Below are positions 1-8,640 of a stretch of 64,000 nucleotides of DNA, in pieces. A model generated the notes under the pieces. It was not told where the DNA came from, made no database searches, and saw only the letters and a list, made by a program, of their open reading frames with translations. Positions within the stretch are counted from its first letter, which is position 1; each line of letters starts with the position of its first letter. Origin of the DNA: G963717155 sp963717155 (GTDB lineage: Bacteria; Actinomycetota; Thermoleophilia; Gaiellales; JALYLC01); NCBI GenBank assembly GCA_963717155.1, contig OY970326.1, forward strand, positions 496,001-560,000, read 5' to 3'. The position numbers and the translations under genes are program-made.

Positions 1-22
1 GAACGCGGTTCACGGGCAGGGT

Positions 23-310
23 TCATGTGGACTCCTCGGGGGTTCGGTAGAGGTTCTTGGTGAGTACGGTTTTGACGACGCCGCCCTCGACGATCAGACA
101 GATGCCGGGCCGGTCGGCGGGGTAGACGTAGCGCGTGCCGGGCAGGATCGAGCTGCGCATCCAGTGCCGCGGTCTTGAGCGCACCCGTCCGCGCGAGAGC
201 ATCGAGGTGATCTCGGTGTACGCCTGGGTCAGGGATGCGCGTTCGTCGACCCGCTGGCGGAAACGCTCGATCGCGTGTCCCGAGATCAGAGCGTCGCGAA
301 CGGCGCTCAT
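23..310 (-). CDS. Small hypothetical protein, possible DUF4258-like
   Basis: This is a 95-residue protein. Its N-terminal segment GHAIERFRQRVDE resembles the opening helix of DUF4258-like and RelE-fold small proteins, and the rest is a short predicted beta region ending in a basic tail. Its ATG overlaps the stop of the upstream gene at 307-996 by four bases (ATGA), so the two are probably translationally coupled. No catalytic residues can be assigned. The toxin-like reading is only a guess from the HAxxRxxxR pattern; a plain hypothetical protein is the safe call. Confidence 0.6.
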   Translation of the reverse strand: MSAVRDALISGHAIERFRQRVDERASLTQAYTEITSMLSRGRVRSRPRHWMRSSILPGTRYVYPADRPGICLIVEGGVVKTVLTKNLYRTPEEST

Positions 311-996
311 GGCTGGTCGTCCTTGGGGACGACCGGCGCGTCGGGGCCCACTTCGTACAGTCCTTCGAGGACATCGGGCGAGAGGAGCTCTTCGTCGACC
401 CGGGGGCCGTACACGCGGTCCTGATCTTCACGAACCAGCATCTCATCGGCGAGCTCCTCGCTCACCGTGTAGTGCACCACGCGCCCGTCGCTCTCCGACC
501 GGAACTGCAACGCGGCGTCCTTGACTGCCTCGTACAGCTCGCGGTCGTCGGGATCGAGCCCGAGGCGCATCATCAGCTGATCGGTGTACTCCCGAACAGC
601 ACGCGACCGCGGGATGTTCCGCAGTCGCTGACGCACGTCCGCCAACGCATGGCCCCACTCCCTTGAAAGATCAGCCGCGGTCCAGCGCGAGCCCGGCGGG
701 AACAACCCGGCACCTGCCTGCATCGAAAACCAGATCGACTCAGGAAGACGCGCATGTAGGGCCATCGCCTGCTCGTACGCCTCCTGCCGCTGCCACGTAC
801 CCGGGCCGTAGCCCGACGTGTGCCCCGGACGCTCCCAGTACTCGCGGATCAACTCCTCGATGTCCCGACGCGAGCGGGCACCCAGACTCGGCTTCGCCTC
901 CTGCCGCCTCTTTTGGCCCTCGAGGAGCGCAACGAGCTCTCCGACGAGTCCGAGATCGTCACCGTCCTGCAATGTGATCGACAGCGTGACCTGCAT
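307..996 (-). CDS. Hypothetical protein, first gene of a two-gene operon
   Basis: The 229-residue acidic protein begins with a short beta-like stretch (MQVTLSITLQDGDDLGLVGE) followed by a helix rich in E, K and R that resembles a coiled coil. The middle is Trp- and Tyr-rich and the C-terminus is acidic. A strong Shine-Dalgarno (GGAGGT) lies just upstream of the ATG at 996. It overlaps the downstream 95-residue gene by four bases. I do not recognise the family. The pairing with a DUF4258-like small protein could mean a two-component accessory module, but nothing in the sequence shows that. Confidence 0.6.
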   Translation of the reverse strand: MQVTLSITLQDGDDLGLVGELVALLEGQKRRQEAKPSLGARSRRDIEELIREYWERPGHTSGYGPGTWQRQEAYEQAMALHARLPESIWFSMQAGAGLFPPGSRWTAADLSREWGHALADVRQRLRNIPRSRAVREYTDQLMMRLGLDPDDRELYEAVKDAALQFRSESDGRVVHYTVSEELADEMLVREDQDRVYGPRVDEELLSPDVLEGLYEVGPDAPVVPKDDQP

Positions 997-1342
997 CGCT
1001 GACCTCCGTTCAGATCGATTCAGCTTGCTCTAAGCTGATTAAAGCACATTTAGGCGGGGAGTACAAGGGAAATTCAGGGCGTATTCACAGAGAGACGGGT
1101 GATCGGGTTGTCTTAATCGTCTTGGATCATCTTGGATATGTCTGAGATGCGGTCTGCCTGCGATCGCTGGGCCGGTGCGAGGACGGCTTTCGCCGACACG
1201 TGCTGCGCGAAACGACCGACGTCGCTGGCGGAAGAAGCGAGGCCCGTGGCGGTAGCGTCGGAGGGCCGGCGAGTGTGACCCCTTTCCGCGGCCGCCCGGC
1301 GAGCTCACGTTCCAATCCTGGACCTTCCACCAGGAGGCCAAC

Positions 1343-1468
1343 GTGAGCCGCTTAGATGCAGCCGTCAAGGTGGCGGCAATGGTGTCGATGCTCGTCATCG
1401 CAGCCGCCGTCCTCATCTTCGCCATCAGCTGGCGGCCGATGCCAGCCTGGCTGCTCATCGACGCTTAG
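1343..1468 (+). CDS. Small single-pass membrane protein (41 aa)
   Basis: A GTG start is preceded by a perfect AGGAGG at 1332-1337 with 5-base spacing. The 41-residue product has a short charged N-terminus, one hydrophobic segment (about residues 9-30, AAMVSMLVIAAAVLIFAISW) and an SWRPMPAWLL tail. The ribosome binding site and hydrophobic profile make this a real small gene, although it is under the usual length cut-off. Function is unknown. The long open frame on the opposite strand here is a shadow. Confidence 0.6.
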   Translation: MSRLDAAVKVAAMVSMLVIAAAVLIFAISWRPMPAWLLIDA

Positions 1469-1758
1469 TGAGCGTAGGACTCGCCGCGAGATCCTCCCGC
1501 GCGGGATTGATCGACGACGGTGCGGCGCGAGGCGGCTCCGTCCTGTCGGGCGCGGGTGCGGGCTTGTCGCCGTGACGGCGGCCTAGGCCGGCCCCGCAGG
1601 GTTGACTGGCTGGCGTCCACGCGCACCCCGCTGAGGGCGCTCAAGGTGTCCAGTTGCGCGTTCGACGGGTGTTGCTCTTGCCGATCGTCGAGTCGGATGT
1701 GCGCTGGGCGGCGACGTGCGTGATCCTGTCCAAGTTCGGATGTAGCCTCGCAGGCAAC

Positions 1759-2721
1759 ATGCGCGCCGTTCTCGTTCGTGAGCCGGGGCCGGCGGAGAAC
1801 CTCCAGCTGGCGGAGCTCCCGCGGCCGACGGCGGGCGTAGGGCGCGTGGTCGTTCGGGTCGGGGCGGCCGGAGTGAACCCGGTCGATGCGACTAATCGAG
1901 CCGACCCGAGTTGGGCCGGGATCGAGCCGCCGTACGTGGTCGGGTATGAGTTCGCGGGCTGGATCGAGGAAGTCGGGCGCGGCGTTGCGGGCGTCGCGCG
2001 CGGAGACGCGGTCTGGGGCATGTGTCCGGTTCGCGGCACTCGCTGGGGCACGTACGCCGACTACGTCGAGCTCGAAGCGGGTTGGGTCGGCCCGCGACCC
2101 GCGGCGCTTGACGTGGCCGAGGCGGCCGCGATCCCTCTGACCGGCTCGACCGCGCTCCAGCTGCTCGATCGTCTCGCGTTGCAGTCGGGCGACGCGGTGC
2201 TCGTGCATGGCGCGAGTGGCGGCGTGGGACGCCTGTTCGTGCAGCTCGCGCGGTTGCGAGGCATCCGTGTCGCGGCGTCGTCAAGCAAGGCGCGGCACCC
2301 GCTCCTGCGTGATCTTGGGGTCGAGGTCGTGATCGACCGCGAGAAGAGCGATGTCCTTGCCGTTGCGGTGCGTCATGTCGGGCGGCCGCTGGACGCGGTT
2401 GCGGATTGTGCCGGCCATGGGGTGCTGGCCGCGAGCCTCGGCGGCATCCGGGAGGGTGGATCGGCCGGTTCGATCGTCGAGCTATCTGGCGATTTCGAAG
2501 AGGCGATCGACCGCAATCAACGACTTCACGGCGTCCTCGTCCGCCCGGAGCGGGAGACGCTCGACCGGCTTCGCGAGGCCGTAGAGCATGGTGCGCTTCG
2601 GCCGGTCGTCGACGCCGTCGTCGAACTGGATGCGATCGTTCGGACTCATCGCGGGCTCGACACCGGTCACGGAGAGGGCAAGGTGGTCCTCCGGATGACG
2701 GCCGTCGACGCGTTTGTATGA
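1759..2721 (+). CDS. Zinc-independent MDR-family quinone oxidoreductase
   Basis: A 320-residue protein of the medium-chain dehydrogenase/reductase superfamily, NADPH:quinone oxidoreductase branch. The N-terminal GroES-like part (MRAVLVREPG, then GVNPVDATNR) is followed by the nucleotide-binding fold with GDAVLVHGASGGVGRLFVQ near residues 150-170. No structural or catalytic zinc cysteines are evident, which fits the zinc-free quinone reductase group. The ATG at 1759 is chosen because homologues begin MRAV...; the frame stays open for 35 codons upstream, but that part does not look like protein. Expected to be a soluble cytoplasmic NADPH-dependent reductase of unknown substrate. It ends just before a convergent pair of small genes. 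Confidence 0.85.
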   Translation: MRAVLVREPGPAENLQLAELPRPTAGVGRVVVRVGAAGVNPVDATNRADPSWAGIEPPYVVGYEFAGWIEEVGRGVAGVARGDAVWGMCPVRGTRWGTYADYVELEAGWVGPRPAALDVAEAAAIPLTGSTALQLLDRLALQSGDAVLVHGASGGVGRLFVQLARLRGIRVAASSSKARHPLLRDLGVEVVIDREKSDVLAVAVRHVGRPLDAVADCAGHGVLAASLGGIREGGSAGSIVELSGDFEEAIDRNQRLHGVLVRPERETLDRLREAVEHGALRPVVDAVVELDAIVRTHRGLDTGHGEGKVVLRMTAVDAFV

Positions 2722-2735
2722 GTGGAGCACGACGG

Positions 2736-3071
2736 TCATGGCCCGTCCCCGCCGTTGCGAAGAGCCCGGTACGCGCTCTCGCGGGTGACGCCCATCTCCT
2801 CCGCGATCTTGGTGACCGCCACGCCGTGGCGTTGCGCCCTACGAGCGGCTCCGAACTGCCAGCGGCGCGCGGCCTCCTGATATGAGGTCGTCGTCGCGAG
2901 CGCGGCGGTCGCCGTCCTCAGGTTCGAGAGTGCCTCCCCGGGGCCTTGTGCCTCTGGGCCGTCGTCGTCCCAGAACAGCAACTGCATCCGCCACCGCACG
3001 TCCTCAAGAAGCTGTGCGTACTCCTCCGGCGGTGGCATCAGGGGATCGTGCGCAGGGGGCTCGGTGGTCAT
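2736..3071 (-). CDS. Small protein with C-terminal helix-turn-helix
   Basis: A 111-residue protein. Residues about 1-70 form a charged helical region (EEYAQLLEDVRWRMQLLFW). The C-terminus, RHGVAVTKIAEEMGVTRESA followed by YRALRN, is a typical helix-turn-helix recognition segment. Its ATG shares one base with the stop of the upstream gene (TGATG at 3069-3073), so the two are co-translated. Both proteins open with MTTEP and DPL, indicating related N-termini. Probable DNA-binding regulator of a small module; target unknown. Confidence 0.65.
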   Translation of the reverse strand: MTTEPPAHDPLMPPPEEYAQLLEDVRWRMQLLFWDDDGPEAQGPGEALSNLRTATAALATTTSYQEAARRWQFGAARRAQRHGVAVTKIAEEMGVTRESAYRALRNGGDGP

Positions 3072-3343
3072 CAGAAGTCCTCCTCGGGTGTGGGGTCGTC
3101 GCCCAGGATCTCGGCCATGTCGGCGACCGGAACGTACGGACGCGCTGCGCGAGCGGCGTTCTGAAGCTGCTCGTGGGCGCCGCGTAGCTCAGCGAGGGCG
3201 CGGTCTCGTCGGTCGGCTGCGACGTAGAAGGCGATGGTCGCGTCCCGCACAAACGCGGTCCCGATGCCCGCCATCCCGGCGGACCTTCGGCAGTCCTGGC
3301 CCGGCCAGATTTCGAGCGGATCGCGCTCAGGCTCGGTGGTCAT
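3071..3343 (-). CDS. Hypothetical protein paired with the HTH protein
   Basis: A 90-residue protein starting MTTEPERDPLEIW, an opening echoed by the downstream gene. The middle (DRRDRALAELRGAHEQLQNA) is a strong amphipathic helix. The end (VADMAEILGDDPTPEEDF) could be a degenerate helix-turn-helix with an acidic tail. The gene overlaps the next one at TGATG. The two proteins may be diverged duplicates or partners. Family not recognised. Confidence 0.6.
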   Translation of the reverse strand: MTTEPERDPLEIWPGQDCRRSAGMAGIGTAFVRDATIAFYVAADRRDRALAELRGAHEQLQNAARAARPYVPVADMAEILGDDPTPEEDF

Positions 3344-3588
3344 CGGTCGCCGTCCCGAAGGTCGGGGCGGTAGGCTCGCGTCGGGTCACTCGGTCGCCCT
3401 CCTCAGAAGGGTTGGCTATGCCCGGCGGTGAGACGTCGGATCGGTGGCCCAACTCTACCCCTCCGACGCCGCCTCGTCCAGGTCGGGATCCGCATGGTTG
3501 AGCGGAAAAAGCTCACATCGTGAGCAGTGCGGCGCTCATACCGCGCCTGGTCACGCCAAGGCGTCAAACGTTCGAGCGATCTTCCTTG

Positions 3589-3702
3589 TCACCCTTGGTC
3601 TTCGGAGTTCCTGTCCTCGCGCTTCGCCTCCATCTGCGCTTGCAGTTCCTTCCAGATCTGCGCGGAGTCCTTCAGCGTTCCCTCCGGAGCCCGGGGGTTC
3701 AC
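3589..3702 (-). CDS. Short helical ORF, probable gene remnant
   Basis: A 37-codon frame with protein-like composition: VNPRAPEGTLKDSAQIWKEL followed by a QAQMEAKRED helix. It begins with GTG without a clear Shine-Dalgarno, and the frame stays open some way upstream (KRLLGLVNP). It may therefore be the 3-prime end of a longer decayed gene. The family is not recognised. Confidence 0.3.
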   Translation of the reverse strand: MNPRAPEGTLKDSAQIWKELQAQMEAKREDRNSEDQG

Positions 3703-4407
3703 CAGCCCGAGCAGGCGCTTTCCAGCGGCTCTCGGGGGTCAGGCTTCTGTGTCATGCCGACATCATGGGCCGCTTACAGCTCGGACGTGCAGTGCGGGCA
3801 TCGCGACCAGTCCACGGCCAACTCGAACGCCTTGCGCATCCCGAGCCAGCCGAACGCACGTGCCCGCAGAACGCCGCAGAGAGCGTCGGTGGGGAACATC
3901 CGGGGAACATCTCCCAGGTGATGGACGGGCACGTGCGGGTACGCCGACCGGCTCGAATCGGCCTGACGACTGCGATCTCGTGGCCTCCGATGCCCCCCAG
4001 TTCCCTGCGCGTCGCCGTTTCGGACGCCTTGTAAGCAGGGGGTCTCGGGTTCGAATCCCGACTTCGGCTTCGCTCGTTAGCAGGGATTTTCCCTGCAAAA
4101 CAGGCAGAGGCCGGTTGTGCATCTGGCGACGTTTGGCGACCAACCCGGGGCCCTGGAAACTCGCAAGAAGTTGCGGGAGCGGTTGCGGGGACGAACCCCG
4201 CAGCAGCATGCCCGTAGATCGCCTCTGCCCAATTACAACGGAAGGACAGCGCCATGGCCCGTGCCGTGCAGGCGAACCTGAGCCACCCCGTCGACGTCGG
4301 GGGTGATGGGTGAGGGGCTCCACGGGCCTCCGAACGAAATCGTTTCCGAGCGCTCACCCCTTGACCTCGCGCCAACCCGCGGTTCAGGACTCGTCGGCGC
4401 CTACCGG
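3703..4407. other. Gene-poor stretch around an attachment-site-like relic
   Basis: No intact gene can be supported here. The stretch contains the tRNA 3-prime-half relic at 4026-4069 and then two short hairpins, GCAGGG/CCCTGC at 4079-4095 and TGCGGGG/CCCCGCA at about 4183-4201. On the minus strand one frame ends RKAFELAVDWSRCPHCTSEL near 3770; its CxxC and composition look like a protein end, but no start can be found. Confidence 0.4.
4026..4069 (+). tRNA. tRNA 3-prime-half relic, likely att site
   Basis: The sequence reads from an anticodon region GCCTTGTAAGC (TGT, threonine-like) through a perfect T-arm, TCGGG-TTCGAAT-CCCGA at 4045-4061, to an acceptor end CTTCGGCT. The matching 5-prime half (AGCCGAAG start and D-arm) is absent upstream, so this is not a functional tRNA. 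Duplicated 3-prime tRNA halves are the classical product of tyrosine-integrase insertion. A second copy lies at 33899-33943. The threonine identity is inferred only from the anticodon loop. Confidence 0.6.
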
Positions 4408-4779
4408 TTACTCCGTCGCGGCGAAGTACACGGGCCGTCCAGCCACCGACACGACGTACGCGTCCGGCCGCACAACGGAGACCGCAGCAGTGAAATCCGG
4501 CAACTCGTCGCCAAGGACCTCGAATCCGATAACCGCATAGCTAAACGGGACGACCGCGAACAACTTCAACGCGAGCTCCGCCAACCAGGCATCGATCGGG
4601 GCACGCCAGGCGAGCGACCCCTCCCCGTCATCTGGCGCGAAGGGATAGCCGCCGACTCGCGCGTCGCTGCGGGCAATGGCTCCGAGCGGAAGCAAGAAGC
4701 CGATCCAGTCCTCCTCTGCATCGTCAAATCGGAGCGTGGTGAGCCGACACCCACACGGCGCCTCATTAGGAAGAACCAC
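4408..4779 (-). CDS. Hypothetical protein, possibly missing its 5-prime end
   Basis: A 123-residue product from a GTG at 4779. It is rich in aromatic and acidic residues (RFDDAEEDWIGFLLPLGAIA; LPDFTAAVSVVRPDAYVV). The same frame stays open and protein-like upstream to about 4914 (LYLAQEAF; LALTGSLYGRVV) without an ATG, GTG or TTG. The true gene may thus be longer and have lost its start, or use an unusual one. Family not recognised. Confidence 0.5.
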   Translation of the reverse strand: MVLPNEAPCGCRLTTLRFDDAEEDWIGFLLPLGAIARSDARVGGYPFAPDDGEGSLAWRAPIDAWLAELALKLFAVVPFSYAVIGFEVLGDELPDFTAAVSVVRPDAYVVSVAGRPVYFAATE

Positions 4780-4973
4780 GCGGCCGTAGAGAGACCCGGT
4801 GAGGGCCAGCGAATCAAGGCCCGACTCGACGCGCGCCCCGTCGATAGTCGCAGCCGCGTCACCGACGAACGCCTCCTGGGCGAGGTACAGGCGTTCGACG
4901 TCGACGAGCTCGAGCTAGGTCAGCGCGGCGCGTCATCGCCCTGAGCGATGATCTCGGGGGTGGGCTGAACAGC

Positions 4974-5216
4974 GTGTCTGACGACGTGCCACCCATCGAG
5001 TCGTACCCGCTCTCCTACAAGCTCCACGCGCGCGAACAGGACGGGCTACCCTCTGACATCACCCTGCCTGACACGCTGTACGACGCCTCTGACGCCTTCC
5101 GGGTCGCGCAGCTTTACGCGAACAAGCTCGGCAAGTGCGTTGAGGTGTGGAGCCTTCCGAGAGAGTCAAACGGCCTAAAGATGGAGTACGTCGGAAGGCG
5201 CAACCCAGCGGCGTGA
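4974..5216 (+). CDS. Small hypothetical protein (80 aa)
   Basis: A GTG start opens an 80-residue protein with balanced composition: PIESYPLSYKLHAREQDG, then DAFRVAQLYANKLGKCVEVW. It has no signal peptide or membrane segment and a single Cys. Codon use matches the surroundings. Family not recognised. It is convergent with the three-domain fusion gene at 5317-6387. Confidence 0.5.
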   Translation: MSDDVPPIESYPLSYKLHAREQDGLPSDITLPDTLYDASDAFRVAQLYANKLGKCVEVWSLPRESNGLKMEYVGRRNPAA

Positions 5217-5316
5217 GCGCTCGCTTCAAAGCCTCGTGTATCGCGTTGGCCGGGCCTCTCGTTCTGGACGACTGTCTTCCGTAGCGGCACGGTTGGAAGG
5301 GAGCCGACGAGGACGC

Positions 5317-6387
5317 CTACACCTCCAAGCGAGCAGCGGGCGACATCAAATCGACCGGCGAACCCGGGCGTACGCTCCACTTTGGATCATCGTCGCCATG
5401 ACCGGTCGCCTCGTGCTCGACGTCCAGTGGTGGCCTGCGCCTGATCAGCTGATTGACCACCCTTCGAAGCTCGGCGAGATCGCGTAGCTCTCCAAGCGCA
5501 TCGACGGGTAGAGCGCCACCGCATGCCGGATGCGGATCGCGCATCAGCTTCCATACCCGACCGCGCGGCGAGTCCCAGGCCGCCACGCCGTCGCAGAGGC
5601 GATCCAGCTCGGCAAGCACGACCGCGGCCGCGTAACCCGGCGCTCTCTCGCCCGAGCACATGAGTTCGACTCCGGTCTCGTGCATGGACAGCATGGGGGC
5701 AATCTCGGAATTCGTAAGCCCGAGCGCGTCCTTACGGCGACGGATCGGTGGCGGCCAGTTCCGGTCTGACGCGGCTCTCCACCAGTCATCCTCGTGAATA
5801 CCACTGTGCCGGATGATCGAGCCAAGCGTCTCTCTCGCGAGCAGTACGCGGTCGCGAGGCACAGGAACGCATCTCGTGCCCCCTCCCGGGAACGGGCGCT
5901 CCCAGGTGGCGCTACCTACTGCCTGCGAGTTGCAGGCACCGAATCGCGCGAGGATGTTCTCGGCGTTGGCCGTGCTCGGTGGCGGCGAAAGCCTGCGGCG
6001 GATCCGGCGCGTCGCTTCGTGCGCGTTGAGGGTGAGAGCACGACGCTCCGGCGCAGGGGGCGGAATGAGCTGCTCGACCTCGTCGAGCTCGATCGCAGCG
6101 AGCACGTAGTCACGTAGGAGACCGAACACCGAGTGGATTGCCTCCTGCTCGGTGTCGCCTTCGCCGACGATGTCGAACTCGACGCAGCGAGCCGTGAAGC
6201 CGCCAGGGGACTCACGAACGGATACGTGGACAAACCCGGGCATCCGCCGCCGCACGGCCTCCGAGGCCTGCGGCGGGAAGGTGCGCCCGCCGCGACCGCT
6301 GCGCTCGGCAATCGCACCGGAATCGTCGACCTCGACCACTTGCAGCGGGATCGCGAAATCTCGTTCGCGAATGTCCAATACGACCAT
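5317..6387 (-). CDS. HicB-HicA-Xre/MbcA-like three-domain fusion (copy 1)
   Basis: A 356-residue protein from the ATG at 6387; longer starts are open. Residues about 52-100 (GGFTARCVEFDIVGEGDTEQ) match the HicB antitoxin fold. Residues about 141-200 (AENILARFGA, TRCVPVPRDR, ARETLGSIIRHSGI) match the HicA fold, but where HicA has GSH the sequence reads ATWERP, so the catalytic His is absent. Residues about 216-246 (ALGLTNSEIAPML) form an Xre-like helix-turn-helix. Residues about 258-316 (RGRVWKLMRDPHPACGG, LPVDAL) resemble the MbcA/ParS toxin-binding domain. A paralogue with the same order lies at 55470-56405. The domain calls rest on motif comparison. The protein is likely a DNA-binding regulator or a self-contained antitoxin rather than an active RNase. 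Confidence 0.65.
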   Translation of the reverse strand: MVVLDIRERDFAIPLQVVEVDDSGAIAERSGRGGRTFPPQASEAVRRRMPGFVHVSVRESPGGFTARCVEFDIVGEGDTEQEAIHSVFGLLRDYVLAAIELDEVEQLIPPPAPERRALTLNAHEATRRIRRRLSPPPSTANAENILARFGACNSQAVGSATWERPFPGGGTRCVPVPRDRVLLARETLGSIIRHSGIHEDDWWRAASDRNWPPPIRRRKDALGLTNSEIAPMLSMHETGVELMCSGERAPGYAAAVVLAELDRLCDGVAAWDSPRGRVWKLMRDPHPACGGALPVDALGELRDLAELRRVVNQLIRRRPPLDVEHEATGHGDDDPKWSVRPGSPVDLMSPAARLEV

Positions 6388-6585
6388 GTCGCACCACCGA
6401 TCCGCTAGGCGGTAGGCGCCGGCCGAGGGGTTAGGGTCGGCTTCGCGGCGCCGAAATGATCGGCGCCACGCGGCCAGGAAGTTGGGGCCGCGCTGCAGAC
6501 GGTAGCACCCATGCCGCATTCCTAGTTACTCGCCACACTTGCGCCGTCCCCGCCCGCCAATTTACGCCGGCCCGAGCCGCCATTC

Positions 6586-6683
6586 GCCAGGATCACCCTA
6601 CGGTGACGCGAGATACTTCTCGCACTCGACGCCGTCGTATCCCGCGGCGGTCGCTGAGGCGGTTATCGAGCTACGCCGGCGCG
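6586..6683 (+). repeat. Dispersed 98-bp repeat, copy A
   Basis: This stretch closely matches 12964-13062 (estimated 85-90% identity, one indel) with a shared core ACTTCTCGCACTCGACGCCG. Part of it translates as PAAVAEAVIELRRR, which resembles the C-terminal DNA-binding arm of serine recombinases, but only weakly. No gene covers it. The interval 6388-6720 has no other supported gene. Confidence 0.6.
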
Positions 6684-6720
6684 ATCGTGGTCGAGTACCT
6701 CGTGTCTGTAGGGTCTCGCC

Positions 6721-7059
6721 TCAGCGCGTCAGCGTTTGCCGGGCGTGCGCGTCGTGCGCGCTCCAGCGAACGATGCAGAAGCCGTGCCCGATTGCGAGGT
6801 TGAGCCGGTCGCGGTCGTAGTGGCCGTCCGCTTGCTTGGGGATGGGGACGAATCGGCCGACCTCGACCGGGTCGCGTACGAGTTCGGGGCAGAGGGAGAC
6901 GTCGCGTCCGCGGAGGCGGACGTGCGTGGGTTCCCCTTCGACGAGGTTGAGCTTCCAGCGTCCTCCGCCCGGAGTGAGGAGCGTCTCGCCCTCGCGGACG
7001 TAGCTAACTGGCTGGCGGTAATGCCGGCCGCTCTTGCGACCAGTCACGTAGACCAGCAT
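6721..7059 (-). CDS. Deazaflavin-dependent (DDN-like) nitroreductase-family protein, N-terminus in doubt
   Basis: The protein carries the hallmark LVYVTGRKSGRHYRQPVSYV followed by LLTPGGGRWKLNL, as in F420H2-dependent DDN/F420 quinone-reductase-fold proteins. The C-terminal half (ADGHYDRDRLNLAIGHGFCI) also looks intact. From the ATG at 7059 it is 112 residues. However, the same frame continues upstream with family-like sequence (DAQRRLVLSLPAATPLGKRL) to about 7115, where it runs into the opposite-strand peptidoglycan-binding gene without a start codon. The gene therefore seems to have lost its first codons at a junction near 7105. A cytoplasmic reductase using a deazaflavin is the family role. 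Confidence 0.65.
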   Translation of the reverse strand: MLVYVTGRKSGRHYRQPVSYVREGETLLTPGGGRWKLNLVEGEPTHVRLRGRDVSLCPELVRDPVEVGRFVPIPKQADGHYDRDRLNLAIGHGFCIVRWSAHDAHARQTLTR

Positions 7060-7110
7060 TAGCCGTTTGCCGAGCGGTGTCGCGGCCGGGAGCGACAGGA
7101 CGAGCCGGCG

Positions 7111-7503
7111 TTGGGCGTCGACGCAGATGGGGTCTTCGGGCCTTCGACGGAGGCGGCCCTGAAGGGGAAAGCCAAGGACGTCGTCGTCCAGATCCAGACG
7201 GAGCTTGCGAAGTACGGCTACTACGCGGGCCCTGTCGATGGTGACTACGGGCCCGGAACGAGCGCCGCTGTCGAGAAGCTCCAGACGGATCTCGGGGTCA
7301 CCGCCGACGGCCGCGTGGGCGCGGAGACGGTGGACGCGTTCAACAAGGCAGTCGCGGACGGGACGCTCCAGCCGTCCACCACGACGCCCTCGTCAAGCAC
7401 TACGGGAACCACCACGGCGACGACCGGGGCTACGACAGCCGGGACCACGGCAGCGACGACCACCACGGCCTCGACCAAGACGACCCCGACGTCCACGAGC
7501 TAA
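7111..7503 (+). pseudogene. Peptidoglycan-binding protein, 5-prime truncated
   Basis: The product begins inside a peptidoglycan-binding repeat (GVDADGVFGPSTEAAL). It then holds a complete second repeat (QIQTELAKYGYYAGPVDGDY, then TSAAVEKLQTDLGVTADGRV) and a Thr/Ser-rich low-complexity tail to the stop. A signal peptide and the first half of repeat one are missing, and upstream codons join directly to the minus-strand reductase gene. Intact relatives are secreted wall-binding proteins. Any GTG or TTG start near 7109 would yield a cytoplasmic fragment, so I treat it as decapitated. Confidence 0.6.
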
Positions 7504-7714
7504 GACGCCGGCCCGCGGCCGCGACCGGGCAGAAGCTCAGCGCATGGAGCTGCCCGCGGCCTGACGTCTTGCCCGATGCCTCGGCGATGATCATCAGGGG
7601 GGCCGGATCGTGGGTATGACTCGACCACCGGCGCCCTATGGTTTAGTCGGTCCGGCGACGGACACGCGCGTTCGCCGGGCGGCGCTGGACGGATTCCGAC
7701 ATGGAGGTGGTGTG

Positions 7715-8383
7715 ATGCGACGGTTTCAAGTTGTCTCGTATGCGAATGTCACGGCGACGCTGGCGCTTGTCGTGGCACTTGGCGGGACGAGTTATGCCGC
7801 GCTACATGTCACGACCGAGAACATCAACAATGGCGCAGTGACCAGCAGCAAGCTTGCGAACAAGGCAGTCGTGGCTGCCAAGATCGGAAATGCGGCCGTG
7901 AACGCCGCCGCGCTCGCGCCGAAGGCGGTGACGCCGGCCGCGGTCAACGGTGCGAATCGGTTCCCGATCAAGGTCAACGACGCGAAGACGCTCAATGGCG
8001 TCGCCTCGAGCGACTACGTTCATGGCTCTGGAGCCGCCGGCGTGTACTCGGTGACCAGCGCGAGCCCGAAGACGGTCATCAGCGTGCCCCCTTTCGGGAA
8101 GCTCGGCATCGGCTGCGAGAAGAGCCAGGGCTTCGCGCGATTCACGAACACGTCGGGGCAGCCGATCGTGGTCGCGATCGACTCGTCGTCGGCGTCCTTC
8201 AGGAGCGCGACCGTCTCGAGTGGCGCGGCGATCAATGGGCCGACGTCCACCAAGCCTCAGCTCCAGACCTGGAGCATCCGCCGCGGCGATGCGACGAAGA
8301 ACACGGTCGTGACCATGTGGATCACGTTCGTCAAGGGCGCGAACAACTCGTGCGTCGGCACTGCACAGGCGCTGAAGGGCTGA
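7715..8383 (+). CDS. Secreted surface protein of Thermoleophilia type
   Basis: A 222-residue protein with GGAGGTGG immediately upstream of the ATG. Residues 5-29 (VVSYANVTATLALVVALGGT) form a signal/anchor segment, a very common opening in Thermoleophilia exported proteins. Next comes an Ala/Asn-rich degenerate repeat region (NGAVTSSKLANKAVVAAKIG), then a beta-rich C-terminal domain from about residue 110. Exported; structural or adhesive role inferred. Related openings help to date the whole window to that class. Confidence 0.75.
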   Translation: MRRFQVVSYANVTATLALVVALGGTSYAALHVTTENINNGAVTSSKLANKAVVAAKIGNAAVNAAALAPKAVTPAAVNGANRFPIKVNDAKTLNGVASSDYVHGSGAAGVYSVTSASPKTVISVPPFGKLGIGCEKSQGFARFTNTSGQPIVVAIDSSSASFRSATVSSGAAINGPTSTKPQLQTWSIRRGDATKNTVVTMWITFVKGANNSCVGTAQALKG

Positions 8384-8640
8384 CGCCACCGCCTGCGACG
8401 AGGATCGCGAAGGAGCGAATGCTGCGCGCCCAGGCCCGGAAAGCATGGGTGCGCAGCTGCACGCGTGCCCGGCCCGGCGCGGGGGACCCACGCGCGGAGC
8501 GAGGCGAGGCCGGAAGAACGCCGTCGCACTATGCGGCGATCGCCAACGATGCGGATCAGGCTCAGGCACGCGTCGCTCCGGGTGACGATCCCGATGCGTC
8601 AGACCTACCGTCGGCCTACTCCGCTGCACTTCGCGGCACA

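Noticed and set aside
4026..4069. Functional threonine tRNA
   Set aside because: No 5-prime half, D-arm or paired acceptor upstream; only a 3-prime half is present. The same holds at 33899-33943.
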